Made by a program: the position numbers and the translations under genes | The notes under the pieces: generated by a model | What the model saw: only the letters and a program-made list of their open reading frames with translations | Told to the model about the DNA's origin: nothing | The model's database searches: none | Shown: piece by piece, positions 38,649 to 50,935 of the stretch | Numbering within the stretch: position 1 is the first letter of the stretch | Layout: each line of letters begins with the position of its first letter | Assembly (NCBI GenBank): GCA_904063045.1 | Contig: CAJFCJ010000002.1 | Coordinates: 2,351,891 to 2,415,890 of the forward strand | Source of the DNA: Dimorphilus gyrociliatus | Taxonomy: Eukaryota > Annelida > Polychaeta > Dinophilidae | Direction of reading: 5' to 3' | Length of the DNA stretch: 64,000 nt

Positions 38649-38676
38649 AATATATGGTTCAGATTCGCCCTATTTA
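38649..38676 (-). promoter_or_regulatory. 5S rRNA upstream promoter element, copy 2
   Basis: Same 28 bp as upstream of copy 1, read on the minus strand; sequence beyond it diverges, which marks the element's boundary. Confidence 0.6.
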
Positions 38677-39022
38677 AGCATACCTAACCATCATTTAAAA
38701 AAGTTAAAAAAGGCTCTAATTTTCACTAAAACTTGTTTGGTTGATTACTAGTAAGCGATTAAACTATAGGCTTTTCCTTTCTAAAAATATCCCACAATTC
38801 TAATAAATTTAATGTACCCAATCACGAAATATGACCTATTGATAAGATGGATAATAATACACAAAATTAGACAGTAGAAACTATTAGCAATCGAAAATTG
38901 AAAACCTTATAAAAGAAAAAATGCCATCTACAGGTTATTTATAATCGAAAAACGTTCTTACTACGTTAAATGAGTCATCAAAACGTACACTATGCGATTG
39001 TAAACGCAATAATATATTTCAG
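38677..39022. other. Intergenic, 5S copy 2 to VWA-RS gene
   Basis: AT-rich, about 350 bp. A weak CTCF-like GCCATCTA at 38923-38930. Nothing else seen. Confidence 0.4.
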
Positions 39023-39030
39023 TATAAATA
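39023..39030 (+). promoter_or_regulatory. TATA box of VWA-RS gene
   Basis: TATAAATA about 46 bp before the ATG at 39076, implying a very short 5' leader. Position and consensus fit; no direct evidence of use. Confidence 0.45.
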
Positions 39031-39075
39031 CTAACTTTTCATCCGCAGTAAGAACGAAGCTTCACTCTCTACATT

Positions 39076-40347
39076 ATGTCTGTCCCAGAAGTATCGCAAG
39101 CTGTTGAGCTATGCATCCTGCTGGATTGTACTGGAAGCATGTGTCGCGAAATTAATACTATTCGATATGAAATGAAAGAAGTCATCTCTAGTTTGATCGA
39201 AACTCAACGCTGTAACATTCAGGTTTCTCTTCTCGAGTTTAGGGATCACAGTCATCTGGAACCTACTTTTCTGGTGAAAACTCATCCATTTACGAGATCA
39301 ATAAAGGAATTTGACAGATGGTTCGAGGAGGCTGAAGGATTTGGAGGTGGAGATATACCTGAGGGTATTACTCAAGCAATATATGTTGCATCTACTATGA
39401 GTTGGCAAGAAGAATCAATAAAAATTTGTATCCTTGTCACGGATGCTCCACCACATGGACTTCATACAGAAATTGACTCCATGCCTGAGGGAAACGAGAG
39501 AGACCTTGTCAAATTAGTTAAAGATATGAATGATAGTGGTTTTTCATTATATGTTTTGGGACGTGGTAAAGGTATTACACCGTATCAACATTTTTACGAA
39601 GCCCTTGCACATCTTGGAGGAGGACAATACTTTAAACCCTATAAGTTATTTTTGTTCAGTAAAGTTTTAAAGTCAGATATTTTGGCTGAAATTAACTTGC
39701 AAAAAATGCTAGAAGAACTTAGAGAGGATGTTGAAGGGTGTGAATCAATGGATCTTGATGAACTAATTGACTCAGTATATTCGAGATTTAGATTGAAAGG
39801 TCCCAGTATGAGAAGCAGGTCTCATAAAAGAATTTCAAAGAAAGCCCAATTGTATCTTGAATGTAACGATTTGAAAGAGATGAGATCGATATTTGAAAAG
39901 GAAATGAAGAGTGGACGAAAATTTCAAAACTCGGATACAGAGAGAGGATATAGGAGGGGCACAAGGGAGAGATCTTTATCATTGACTGATTCCGATTCCA
40001 ATGATGATATTCACCTTTTCAAACGAAGGTCCCCTTCACCGAGAAGACACAGGAGATTTCATCACAAACGAAAGTTCTTCAACTCAAAATGCTCTCGAAG
40101 AAGACGTTTTAGCAGATCGCGATCGAGATCCAGGTCCAGAAACCTATCCAGATCAAGGTCCAGATCAAAATCGAAAAGTAGATCAAGATCAAGATCAAGG
40201 TCGAAAAGTAGATCAAGATCAAGGTCTGCATCTAAAAGAACTACAATCAGAATTCCAAGCTCTGCAATGAAATTACCTAAGAAAACGCTGAATCATACAA
40301 CTGTTCGACAATTACTTAACAAAACTAGAGCACTCCGCAAATATTAG
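39076..40347 (+). CDS. VWA-domain protein with C-terminal RS domain
   Basis: 423 residues in one exon, unusual here where most genes have many introns. The N-terminal ~230 residues are a von Willebrand A domain: MIDAS motif DCTGSM (about residues 18-23), EFRDHS, and GGGDIPEGITQA carrying the later MIDAS acidic residue, then ILVTDAPPHG. This form resembles the VWA of the alpha-kinase VwkA rather than integrins, but no kinase follows. After a charged linker, the last ~130 residues are SPSPRR-type text and long alternating Arg-Ser repeats, typical of splicing factors and nuclear-speckle proteins. The combination suggests a nuclear, divalent-metal-dependent protein-binding factor; actual function unknown. 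A polyadenylation signal AATAAA is near 40426. Intronless structure may mean retrocopy origin. Confidence 0.75.
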   Translation: MSVPEVSQAVELCILLDCTGSMCREINTIRYEMKEVISSLIETQRCNIQVSLLEFRDHSHLEPTFLVKTHPFTRSIKEFDRWFEEAEGFGGGDIPEGITQAIYVASTMSWQEESIKICILVTDAPPHGLHTEIDSMPEGNERDLVKLVKDMNDSGFSLYVLGRGKGITPYQHFYEALAHLGGGQYFKPYKLFLFSKVLKSDILAEINLQKMLEELREDVEGCESMDLDELIDSVYSRFRLKGPSMRSRSHKRISKKAQLYLECNDLKEMRSIFEKEMKSGRKFQNSDTERGYRRGTRERSLSLTDSDSNDDIHLFKRRSPSPRRHRRFHHKRKFFNSKCSRRRRFSRSRSRSRSRNLSRSRSRSKSKSRSRSRSRSKSRSRSRSASKRTTIRIPSSAMKLPKKTLNHTTVRQLLNKTRALRKY

Positions 40348-40563
40348 AAATGTCGTAGTGATATTATATTAACTCTCAAATTAGTTTGATTTTATTTGAA
40401 GCTATTTTCAAAAACAAAATAAGAAAATAAAATACTGAAAAAGAAATGACTTGACTTTTAATAATAAATATTATTTAGGACGGACGGATTTCTTCAAAAA
40501 GTAGACAATGTTCACAAATAAATTTTTCAGTCTTTTTCATGTTTCAACATTGAATACGTTCAC

Positions 40564-43500
40564 TTAAAAATCAGAATTATCCATATCGAATTCGAAATTA
40601 ACATTTTTGAATTTATCTTCACTAGATTCGGTTGTATTCATTGATGTACTTGAATTTTCTTTTTGCTCTTCATCAGTTGTTGTAGATTTACGTTCTGGAC
40701 TTTCGCTTTCACTTTCTTTGATTCCATCTGATTCAATTTTCACATCCGATTCACTTTTACTCGCTTCAGAGACAACAAAATCCTCTGATATTGTTTTATC
40801 TTCAACCTCTTTCTTCTGATTTGTTTCATCCTGTTCGCTATGAATTTTTTGTATAGAAATTCCGCCTTTAGAACTTCCATTACTTTGTACAATAACTCTA
40901 CTTTGAGTTGTCGCTTCTTGGGATTTTTCCATTAGGAATCCTTCACTAGATACAGTTCTTAACTGTTCTAAACTGTTACTTTTACTATTTTCAATAGGGT
41001 CCACTTTATCCAATTTTTCCTGGATTAGCTTGGAAAAATCCATCTTATTATTATCATAATTTTGTTCAATTTCTTTTTGAATTTTGTCAATATAATCTCG
41101 CTTAGATTTTTTCCTTGATTTTTGTTTTCTATCTCTCTTTTCTGTCGATTTTGAGTTTCTTCGTCGTCTTTGACACTTTGAGCACTCCGATTCTTCTGTT
41201 TTTAAATCTAAGCCCATTTCTTCTTTGACCTCTCTTAAGGCTTCTTCGTAAGTTAAGCGTTTTTTGCGCTTTGAAGCGATATACTACATGGTGAAAAAGA
41301 ACTATTAAAATATCTTATCTAACAAAGTTATTAAAACAACATTTGTACCTTTTTTGTTTCAGCTAATGTAGTATAAGAGTAAGTAGCCTGGGTATTTTCT
41401 ACAGCATACCTATGACGGGTTTTTAATAAATCCGCCATGTTTGCGGCTAAGATTAACTGTTGTTTTACTAGTGAATTAATGAGAACTTCTGCAGGATTGT
41501 GATTAGTTAATGCTGAAAATAAGGGCGAATCTTACAAATATTTTTAATTTAGTATATTTAGGAATATATTATTTTTACCCTCCAACTTTTCTGGATTAAT
41601 GTGATAAGTTCCAGTAGGTAAACGACTTTTCCCAGTCAGGAAACTATAATCAGATGGACCATTATTCCAATGATATAATAGACCGGGAATTTCTCCAGTT
41701 TGAATTTTAACCGATTTCGTTTTAAGACTTTTACTTGGTCGCTTTGCTAGCCGGGGTGAAGGACTTCGACTATTTGGGAAATTTTAAAGTATTTTATTAG
41801 CTAGTATTGTAATATTTTTCCTATATGTCTGTAAGACATGTTTCGAAAATACAATACTAAAATACAAACACCTAAGTAAAATGATAACAATGTTATTTAT
41901 ACACTAAAAGTTATTGTTTAAATAGGATCTGCTGATAAATTGTGAAAGCGTTGAAGATAAGCAGACTGTTAACTTTTAAGATATAACATATTTAAGAGAA
42001 TTAAATGAAAACCAACCTGGAAGATCTATCTGTTATGAAAGATGAGTAGCTTAATGTACTGGAAGCGTGAGAGGAATAACTCTCGTACGACGAACTACGA
42101 GATAGTCTTCGTCTACTTCTAAGAGTTGAGTCTTCGTCAGAGCTATAATCTTCAGTGTTAGTGAAATCGTCTGAATAGGACCTTGAGCGAGTGTAACTCC
42201 TACTTCTAGACCTATCAGAGGCGGAGGAATTTCTCCGTCTCCTTGAAAATGTTTCGTCGCTAAAATCATCCGAATATCCGCCAAGGGAGTCGCGTTTACT
42301 CCTAGATCTCGTTTCAGTTTGAATTGAAGTTATATTCTCCTCCTCCGATTCGGTATGAATCGATGTAACAGATTTATCAAAGTCTTCTGTGTAGATTTCT
42401 TCAGTAACAGAATCAGGCCGAGCAGTGAGTACTATTTCTGGACTTGGAGATCGTGACCTATGACTAATGTCCGTAAAAGATAATCTTTGATTTCTTTTTG
42501 ATCGAGGAGTCCTAGGTGTTGTCAAAATTCCTTTAAGGGGTGGAGAGAATCCAATATCTTCATCAATCTCATCAGTATCATCTATAGTTTGAATATTTAA
42601 TTTTTCAAAAACATCCCTTTCTGGTTTATTTTGCCTCTTCTTTTCCGATTTTTTTGTCTTTTCAATTCGATTACCTGGCCAATCTTGTTCCGGTTCCTCG
42701 TAGTCCAATTCAGCTAGGTCAACAATTTTACCTAGATTGAATTGCAGTAAAATTTCAGTTGTCTTTTAAATATACAATAACAATAGTAAATAAATTGTGA
42801 ATACCGTGATGAAAATATTTTTATAGTGAAGTGCATCGTAAGTTTAAATTGAATATTAATTGGTTAAAAATTAATAGTTTTATATAAATAAAATATATTT
42901 GGGATTGGGGGTAGTTTAAAATAAAAATATAGAAAAATAGTAGTGAAGAGTGATGTTTTGCTTTTTTTTATTTTTTTCACCGTCATTTTTTAGATCGTAA
43001 TCATCTTCTATTATTTCTGAAAACTGCTCATTCGAGAATGAATCTGTGTTAACGTCGATTGCATCAAATATTCAATTAACAGATGTTTAATTTTTTTCAT
43101 TTAGCATAATATTTAAATAACATTCGCAGAAAATAAAATTCTCTAATGTTTTTGTAAAAATTTAAATTTATATTTTTATGTAAATATATAAAAAACAAAT
43201 ATTTCAACTGACCTCTAAAGCTATCATTACTATCAATAGATTCCGCTTCATCATAATCTTCTCTTATTGAATCTATTGCCTGAGAAGAGCTGGCGCTCTG
43301 TATAAAGAAAATAGCTGTTTCATTCAGGACGAAAGGGAATTCTATCTTAAGTTACCTTAAGACTTTTAGGTCCTCTACTGGAAGATAATTCGTTTAGATA
43401 AGCGGCCATACTCTCCTCATCAGTATCTAACATTACGGCCGTTTGATGCTTCTTAGCACTCTCCAATTCAAATAGAGATCTCTTTTCTAAGTGATAAAAA

Positions 43501-44469
43501 TTACAGAGAGAAACTATAAATAAAATAATATTACTTTTTGGTTCTGGTTTTGCAGTAGGAATTTCCGTTTTAATAAATTTCTTTTGGGTAGTTTTTGGCG
43601 ATTCAATAACCGCTGGCTTTTTCTTTAGAAATTTAGCACCTTTTCCAAAATCACTTGAACTGGAACTTATGTCATCCTTAAAACCTGAAGGTGAGTCTAC
43701 GAAAAACGAATGCTGTGAAGGTTGTGTTAAATTTTCCTTTATTTTTTGTTTGCTAGCTTTCAGTTCCTTTAATAGACAAACACAATTAACTATTGGACAA
43801 TAATTATAAATAGATTTAAATTATTTGTTTAACCTTCATATCCCTTAGTACTTCCGAGTCTTCACTTATGTCTATATCTGAGTCAGTGTCACTTATTTTT
43901 TGTTTTCTTTGACTTTGATCTCCTGTAGAAACTTTAGATTTTCCATATTTTTGAGAAAATTTTTGCAAGGTGGAAAGTGCTGAATATGATTCTAAAAAAT
44001 TTTCCATCCGGTTTACATTAGTAGTATTCAAAAAATTATTCAATACCAACTTAAATTTCCTGCTATTGGTTTCTTTGCATTCTGACCAGATGATAAGGAA
44101 GTATTTTTATTGGTGTCAGATGCAGGTTTCTTTTTGAGGAACTTATTGGTCATTGGTTGCGGAATGTTAAACTTTTCACTTTCAGATATAGATATGTCGC
44201 TCAATCCACTTATTTCTGACTCTTGAGTAGTTTTTTTAGGTTCGTTCTTTAGAGATTTCAAATATGACTGAAAATATCGTTGTGAATGTTTAATCTAGTA
44301 TCCTTAATCTGTTTAGTTTTTCTTGAAAAATTCTTACATCTAATGCTGCATCGTCATCGTCATCGTCTAGCGCAGATGGTTTACGCAAATTATTACCCCT
44401 TGCACCTGATGATTTGAGCAAATTGTTAGCTCTTTCGAGCGCGCTATTTCCGCTCTTCTTTTTATACAT
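40564..44469 (-). CDS. C19orf44: C19orf44-like protein (DUF4614)
   Basis: Eleven phase-consistent exons on the minus strand (44338-44469, 44051-44267, 43834-43991, 43535-43766, 43356-43486, 43213-43297, 42981-43043, 42017-42731, 41579-41769, 41349-41512, 40564-41283), about 935 residues. The N-terminus MYKKKSGNSALERANNLLK and repeated FLKKKP motifs (NKFLKKKP, AKFLKKKP), then the C-terminal block HNPAEVLINSLVKQQLILA, AETKKYIASKRKKRLTYEEA and LREVKEEMG, recall vertebrate C19orf44, whose function is unknown. Between them lies an acidic Ser/Arg-rich region with SRSPSPE and SRSRSYTRSRS. The last 200 residues are acidic and low complexity, longer than the human tail. The boundary of exons 2/3 (donor at 44050, acceptor at 43992) is the least certain. 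The 63-bp exon 42981-43043 keeps frame and could be a cassette. Confidence 0.65.
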
Positions 44470-45010
44470 TTTTTTTCATTTCTTGTTCATAGACGACATA
44501 ATGTAACATAAGGTTCTAGTTGAAACTCAGAACTGGAACAAGTTTGAACATGTATTTATTTTGAATGCTTTGGACAAATGTAAAAACTACACATTTCTCG
44601 GAAAAAATTAGATTACTTCGAGTTATGTATGGATTAATTTTTTGTGTGCTTGAGAACTTAAAATACAATTGATCGATAATAGAATAGGTATAACTTTGCA
44701 TTCGAAAAAATGTAAAATAATAGCAAAACGGCTCTAATAGGTTTTAAAAATGTCTTTCGACATCCAAGTTGAGTGCGTCCATTTTGAAGTTCTAGCTCAT
44801 GTATAACATCAGTAATCGGATGATGAGAGCATTTGATTGGATGCCACGTCGTGAACGATTTCCGTTATAGGCCTTCTAACCATGTGTTTGATGGTGATTG
44901 GTCAATTTTATCCGACCAATCAGCGCTATCCATCTGTAAAGTCTAATCGTGTAAAAGTAGCAATTTAGCGGTATACTCGTCCATTTTCTATCTGAAAACA
45001 ACGAAAAACG
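44470..45010. other. Calreticulin promoter region
   Basis: About 540 bp between divergent genes. It carries inverted CCAAT boxes at 44897-44901 (ATTGG) and 44916-44920 (CCAAT), and at 44836-44848 ATTGG-ATG-CCACG, close to the ER-stress element ERSE-II (ATTGG-N-CCACG). These suit an ER chaperone gene. Confidence 0.45.
44836..44848. promoter_or_regulatory. ERSE-II-like ER-stress element
   Basis: ATTGGATGCCACG, about 165 bp before the calreticulin ATG. ERSE-II is ATTGG-N1-CCACG; here the spacer is 3. CCACGTC also contains the reversed ACGTG core bound by XBP1/ATF6. Inference from consensus only. Confidence 0.35.
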
Positions 45011-46669
45011 ATGAAAACCTTTATCGTTTTGTCGGTGCTTGTTTGTCTAGCGTTAGCCGATCCTACTGTATACTTTAAAGAAGAGTTTGGAGGTTAGTTT
45101 ATTCTAATTTTGCTATAAAAGAGAGAATTTACAAAGCCGGTTTCAGAGGGTTGGAGCGACAGATGGGTCAATTCTAAACATCGTTCAGATCAAGGAAAAT
45201 TCGAATTAAGTGCCGGAAAATTCTATGGTGATGCTGAAAAAGATAAGGGTATAAGAACCTCTGAAGACGCTCGCTTTTACGGAATCTCCGCCAGTTTTGA
45301 TAAGTTCTCGAACGAGGGAAAGACCTTGGTCATCCAATTCTCTGTTAAACACGAGCAAAATATCGACTGCGGTGGTGGCTACGTTAAGGTAAAGAATTTT
45401 TATATCTTATCTTGAGTCACTTCCCTTTAGGCAAGGAGCACATGTTGCACCTAAATGCGCACAAGATTATATGATGGCACCTCGTGTGTGCTGGTGCTAG
45501 CACATAGATCGATAAAGACTAAATGTATCGCAAATATATCTTTTAAGAATATTTCTATGTCTAACAGGTTTTCCCCAGTGACTTGAAACAAGAAGATATG
45601 CATGGAGAAACACCATACGCCATTATGTTCGGCCCAGATATATGTGGACCTGGAACCAAGAAAGTGCATGTTATCTTCAATTATAAAGGCAAGAATTTGC
45701 TTACCAAGAAAGACATCCGCTGCAAGGATGATGTCTTCACCCACGTTTACACCTTGATTGTTAAGCCCGATAATACATACGAAGTTAAAATCGACAACGA
45801 AAAAGTTGAAAGTGGTGAATTGGAAGCTGATTGGGACTTTTTGCCACCAAAGAAAATCAAGGATCCTAACGCCAAGAAACCAGAAGATTGGGATGATAGA
45901 GAGAAAATTGATGATACTGATGATAAGAAACCTGAAGACTGGGATAAGCCTGAGCACATTCCTGATCCAGATGCCAAAAAGCCCGATGACTGGGATGATG
46001 AAATGGACGGTGAATGGGAGCCCCCACAAATCGACAACCCAGAATACAAAGGTGAATGGAAACCCAAGCAAATCGACAACCCCAACTACAAGGGACAATG
46101 GATCCACCCTGAAATCGACAACCCAGACTACACCGCTGATGACAAATTGTACAAATACGATGACATTGGTGCTATTGGTTTCGATTTGTGGCAAGTAAAG
46201 AGCGGAACAATCTTTGATAACGTCTTGATCACTGACGATGTAGCCCATGCAGAAGAATTTGCCAAGGAGACTTGGGGAGCATCCAAGGATGGTGAAAAGA
46301 AAATGAAAGATGCTCAAGATGAGGAAGAAAGAAAGAAACAAGAAGAAGAAGACAAGAAGAGAAAGGAAGAAGAAGACGGTAATTTTTTTTTTACTTGTAG
46401 CAATATGACATATATCGCTATCGATAACTTATGGTAATCTACCCATGGTATGATGATTCGCGCGTGTATTCAATGGTGTCCAGGCCTCTGAAACATCTGA
46501 TGAAAATGTGCATAACTGATCATTTTTAAGAAATTAGGGCTTCTTTGTAAACTTTTAAACACTACTAAATATTCATTTTATATTTACAGCTAAGAAGGAA
46601 GATGAAGATGAAGACGACGGTGATGACAAGGAAGAGTCACCGAAATCCGAGGATCACGATGAATTGTAA
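45011..46669 (+). CDS. CALR: Calreticulin
   Basis: ER-luminal calcium-binding lectin chaperone for monoglucosylated glycoproteins. Exons 45011-45092, 45147-45388, 45568-46378, 46590-46669 give 404 residues. Signal peptide MKTFIVLSVLVCLALA, N-lectin domain (YFKEEFGEGWSDRWV, CGGGYVKV, MFGPDICGPG), and P-domain repeats: KDPNAKKPEDWD, DTDDKKPEDWD, DPDAKKPDDWD, then GEWEPPQIDNPEYKGEW and two further copies. The domain closes with GFDLWQVKSGTIFDN. The acidic low-affinity calcium tail ends in the ER-retrieval signal HDEL. Long for a compact gene: the third exon covers the whole P-domain. Codon use is more GC-rich than in neighbours, as expected for a highly expressed gene. Confidence 0.98.
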
Positions 46670-46961
46670 ATTAGCGGAATTTTCGTAGGTTTATACTGAC
46701 TTTTTCAAAAATATTTACATCGATGGGTTTCCTTTCATCTCTCATAAACGTTTGTTGGTTTTTGCATCGATTCATATCCTACATCCGAAGTTTCATCCTT
46801 TGAAAGAAATTCCGTCATGGTTAAATGTTTCAGTTTAATGTTGAATGTAAGAGAATAGTATTTTTTTGAATATTCATATTTCATATTTATTGTAATTCTC
46901 AACAAAATGTAATAAAACCAAATTATTAAAATAATTGAGCATCAAATATATACGATATTTA

Positions 46962-49262
46962 TCACAAGTTGATTTCATAACGAATAACTGGTTTGCCCGT
47001 TCCAAACATAAGAAATACGGCACAACCTAAATAACACATGAAAGCAGTTAAAGTAAAGACAATTGCCCAGCTTGACCAAACATCGAGCAAATATCCAGTA
47101 ACATATACTCCCAAGAATCCGGGTATAGAACCAGCCGTGTTCATTAAACCAAAGACAGATCCTGCAAACTGTGGTGCTATATCTTGAGGATTGACAAGTA
47201 TCCCTCCTCCGTGAAACCCGCAAAATAGTAAAGCAGCAGCCATGCAAAACAAAGCAGATGTAAAGGTGGTTGTAAAGTTAAGTATTAACAGACACGTTCC
47301 AACACCCACTAACGTTATGACCTGAAAATTCGTGTTTCGCTATTGTTATAAAAGTATAATAAGAAATAGTGAACCTACCGCCATTAACTTTCTTACAAAA
47401 GTAATGGAGAAGCCACTCCTGATCATTTCATCAGCGATGTAGCCGCTACAAATAGAGGCTGGAATATTTACTAGCCATGGAACAACGTTGAATATCCAAC
47501 CCTATAAGAAAGATATAAAAGAGATATATTCAAAGGGTAGACATTTCTATTGCAGTATAAGTTCAAACACAATAGGTTCTAAACATGAAAAGATAGAAGG
47601 TAGGTGATCTCATCGACCTGTATAGTAATCATATTACCTTCTCGTCAGGAAATTTATCCTGAAAATACGTTGGTAGCCACGATAAAATAATAAACCAAGC
47701 ATTATTATTCGTGAAATGAGAAATTATGATGGCCCTGAAAATTCTTTCCTTTTTAAGAAATCACTTAATTTCAATAAAAATAAACCTATAAAGAGAAAAT
47801 TTATCTACAGGATTAAGACAGCGAAAGCAAAGGAAAGAACTAAACCACACATAGTGAAACCAAGAGACATAAAGTATATCTTCACGTTCATTTTCCTTAA
47901 ATTATATGAAATCAACTAATCAAAGACGAACAATGAAAAAATATAGGAATATTAAATAAATCATATCCCTAATTAATTAATTCATAATTTAAGAAAGGAT
48001 GAACTGTGAGATATAGTGCAATATTTATTCACCTTGGCCTGAGGATAATTATCGTGAAAGTAGGTTGGAAGCCAGTTCAGTAGGAAGTAATAAGCACAAT
48101 TTTTACAAAATTGACCAATTATAATTGACCTGAAAAGACGGATTTAAAAAATTGTAATCTTTCTTTTTTTAATTTAGTCAAATTATTTCATTTATTGAAA
48201 GTATACTGAACTGGCTTTTCAAATTAATATTTTCAAGATGGATAACAATGGAATATTCAACTATTAAATAAATTATTCTCGATTTTACGCTCAATTTTTA
48301 AGATAAGCAGGATAACGTTTGAAAATTATATAAGGTGAAAAGGAAAGTGTCTAGCATTTTGAAAATATTGCTTTAAATGTTCAGTTAAAGCAGTTATTTT
48401 CTTTGATTGATAAGGAGTGACTTATACTTTACTAACCAAAATTCTTTTTTGGAAAAAAGGAGCTTCCAAGGAACTTTTAAAGGCTTTTTAACTTTTCCCG
48501 GGACCAAGTTTTCTTGCAAGCTTAGAATTTGAGTACTTCGCATTTTCTTATCCAGCATTATAAACTTATAGACGGCAGCCCATGTAAGAGCTGATATTCC
48601 TACAAAATAAAATACAGAAGTCCAACCATATCTACTTAAGAGTAAAGATCCAATACTTCCACAAAGAATAGTTCTGGAGATAGACAAGTTTCATAATCAA
48701 TCTGTTTTTATAAAACTTAGTATAAGATAACATACCCGAATTGAGCTCCAGATGCAGACGATGTAAAGGTAAAGGATTTTTCTTTTTCGCTAACACGTTG
48801 AGAGGTAATACTAGTTAATGCTGGGAAGTGAACGCCTTCTAAGCAACCGATTACAATTCTTGACACAATGATGCAAAAAAAAATAAGTGATGAAGAGCTA
48901 AACAAGTGTGCTATATTTGGCGTTATGAATGTTAATGCACTCCATCCAACTCCAGCTAAGAATATAACCTTTTCCCCATTTATCCTATCGCTGAGATATC
49001 CTCCAAGAACTTGAGTTAAAGTATATCCCCAAAAGAATGACGATAAAATAATTCCTGTTTGAGTTTTTGACCATCCAAACTCTTGACTTATAGCAGGTGC
49101 ACATAATGGCATTACCGTCCTACAAGCATAATTAAAAGCACAGCTAAACCATAAAGCTATAATCCAATATTTTTTCTCGGATCTTGGCCAATATTTCGTT
49201 TGATTATTGTCATCATCTTGCCTGATGGCTAATAGAGGTTTTTCATTGTCGGAGCTATCCAT
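46962..49262 (-). CDS. SLC17A9: Vesicular nucleotide transporter VNUT
   Basis: SLC17A9 loads ATP into secretory vesicles using membrane potential. Exons on the minus strand: 48736-49262, 48437-48673, then either 48033-48129 or 47638-47734 (97 bp each), then 47379-47501 and 46962-47321; 447 residues with one of the alternatives. Seen: acidic N-terminus, RTVMPLCAPAISQEFGWSKT, SSFFWGYTLTQVLGGYLSDR, RIVIGCLEGVHFPALTS, GSIGSLLLSRYGWTSVFY, GWIFNVVPWLVNIPAS and a Gly-rich final region, all following VNUT rather than sialin or VGLUT. About 12 membrane segments. The two 97-bp exons are homologous (both carry WLPTYF before the splice) and both begin with the G that completes Trp after KKEF. Including both, or neither, breaks the frame, so they are mutually exclusive. 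Residues that differ lie in one transmembrane helix. Confidence 0.92.
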
Positions 49263-49912
49263 TTACGAATTTAAAGATTCAGTTGAAATTTTACTTCATA
49301 TGCCACGTAGCAAAATATCTTCATTCAATAGCTATAAAAAGTGCCTTTTGAACAATTTAGTAATTCATGGTTTTTAGGTATTATTTTACAATATAAAGTT
49401 AACAAATCTATGATTTGTTTTTTTATATATAATTTACTGAAAAGACAAACCGGAATATTAACTATTCCAGCGCCATCTATAAATATGACTTTAAATTTAG
49501 CGCCTTATCCATAAAATCAGGCTACAAAAAACATGATGAATAACCGTTCATACGCTATGATTGCTCTATACTATAGTAATACGTGCAATTATTCTATATT
49601 TCGAATTTAAGGTACAATACGAAATTATTTTGTGATATTGGAAATATTATTTGCCATTTTTTTTTTCAATGATAAAGTCGATTGGCGGAGAAAGACGAGT
49701 TGAATGTCAAGAATGTCAGAACTTTCTAGAATAATTCATTAAAATCGTAAGACTGTGTCAAAATTAAGAGTTAAACTAGCAATTAACTTTTAGGATTGAA
49801 CAAAACACAAATCATTTGATAGTCAATAGCCACTTAGGCACGATGTATTTCCGAGAGCGCGTACTAACTCACACGACATGTTATAAACGATGTAAAGATA
49901 AATCAAGCTAAT
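49263..49912. other. Intergenic, VNUT upstream to RPS27 3' end
   Basis: 650 bp, AT-rich. Contains GCGCCATCTA at 49470-49479, a CTCF-like word about 210 bp before the VNUT start. No gene seen. Confidence 0.45.
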
Positions 49913-50603
<691 letters not shown>

Positions 50604-50935
50604 GGCTGTCTGTAGGCCGATCGTACCGGAAAAGGAAGTACTCTCGTTTTCGAGTTTGAATTCTCAGAATTCAAAATAGGAATAAATCTCGATTTAACAA
50701 TGGATATTTTTATTTCTATAATATATAAATCAATTATAAATTAAAAAACTAAAATGTTTTGAAATCGATAATGAGATCGGAATTTTTTAATTAGAAAATC
50801 TTTCGATTTAGAGTATCGAAAGTCATAAAACCCGTATTCGTTGCTTAACCAGACGAAAGATTTTTTTGCCCAGCAACAGTTCGAAACTATAAGCGATTTC
50901 ATTTTTTCGGAAATTAAAAAATTAGATGAAATACA
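50604..50935. promoter_or_regulatory. Bidirectional promoter RPS27 / spermine synthase
   Basis: 332 bp between the ATG codons of head-to-head genes. On the minus strand CTTCCTTTTCCGG (50626-50638) lies about 23 nt before the RPS27 ATG and fits a 5'-TOP start. No TATA box seen on either side. Confidence 0.55.

Noticed and set aside
40001-40270. 89-codon plus frame, DQDQGR-type repeats
   Set aside because: Out-of-frame reading of the RS repeats of the VWA-RS gene.
45451-46341. 296-codon open frame on the minus strand
   Set aside because: Antisense shadow of the long calreticulin exon; composition follows the acidic P-domain codons read backward, no family match.
47716-47919. 67-codon plus-strand frame
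   Set aside because: Lies across an alternative VNUT exon and intron in antisense; Lys-rich by AT composition only.
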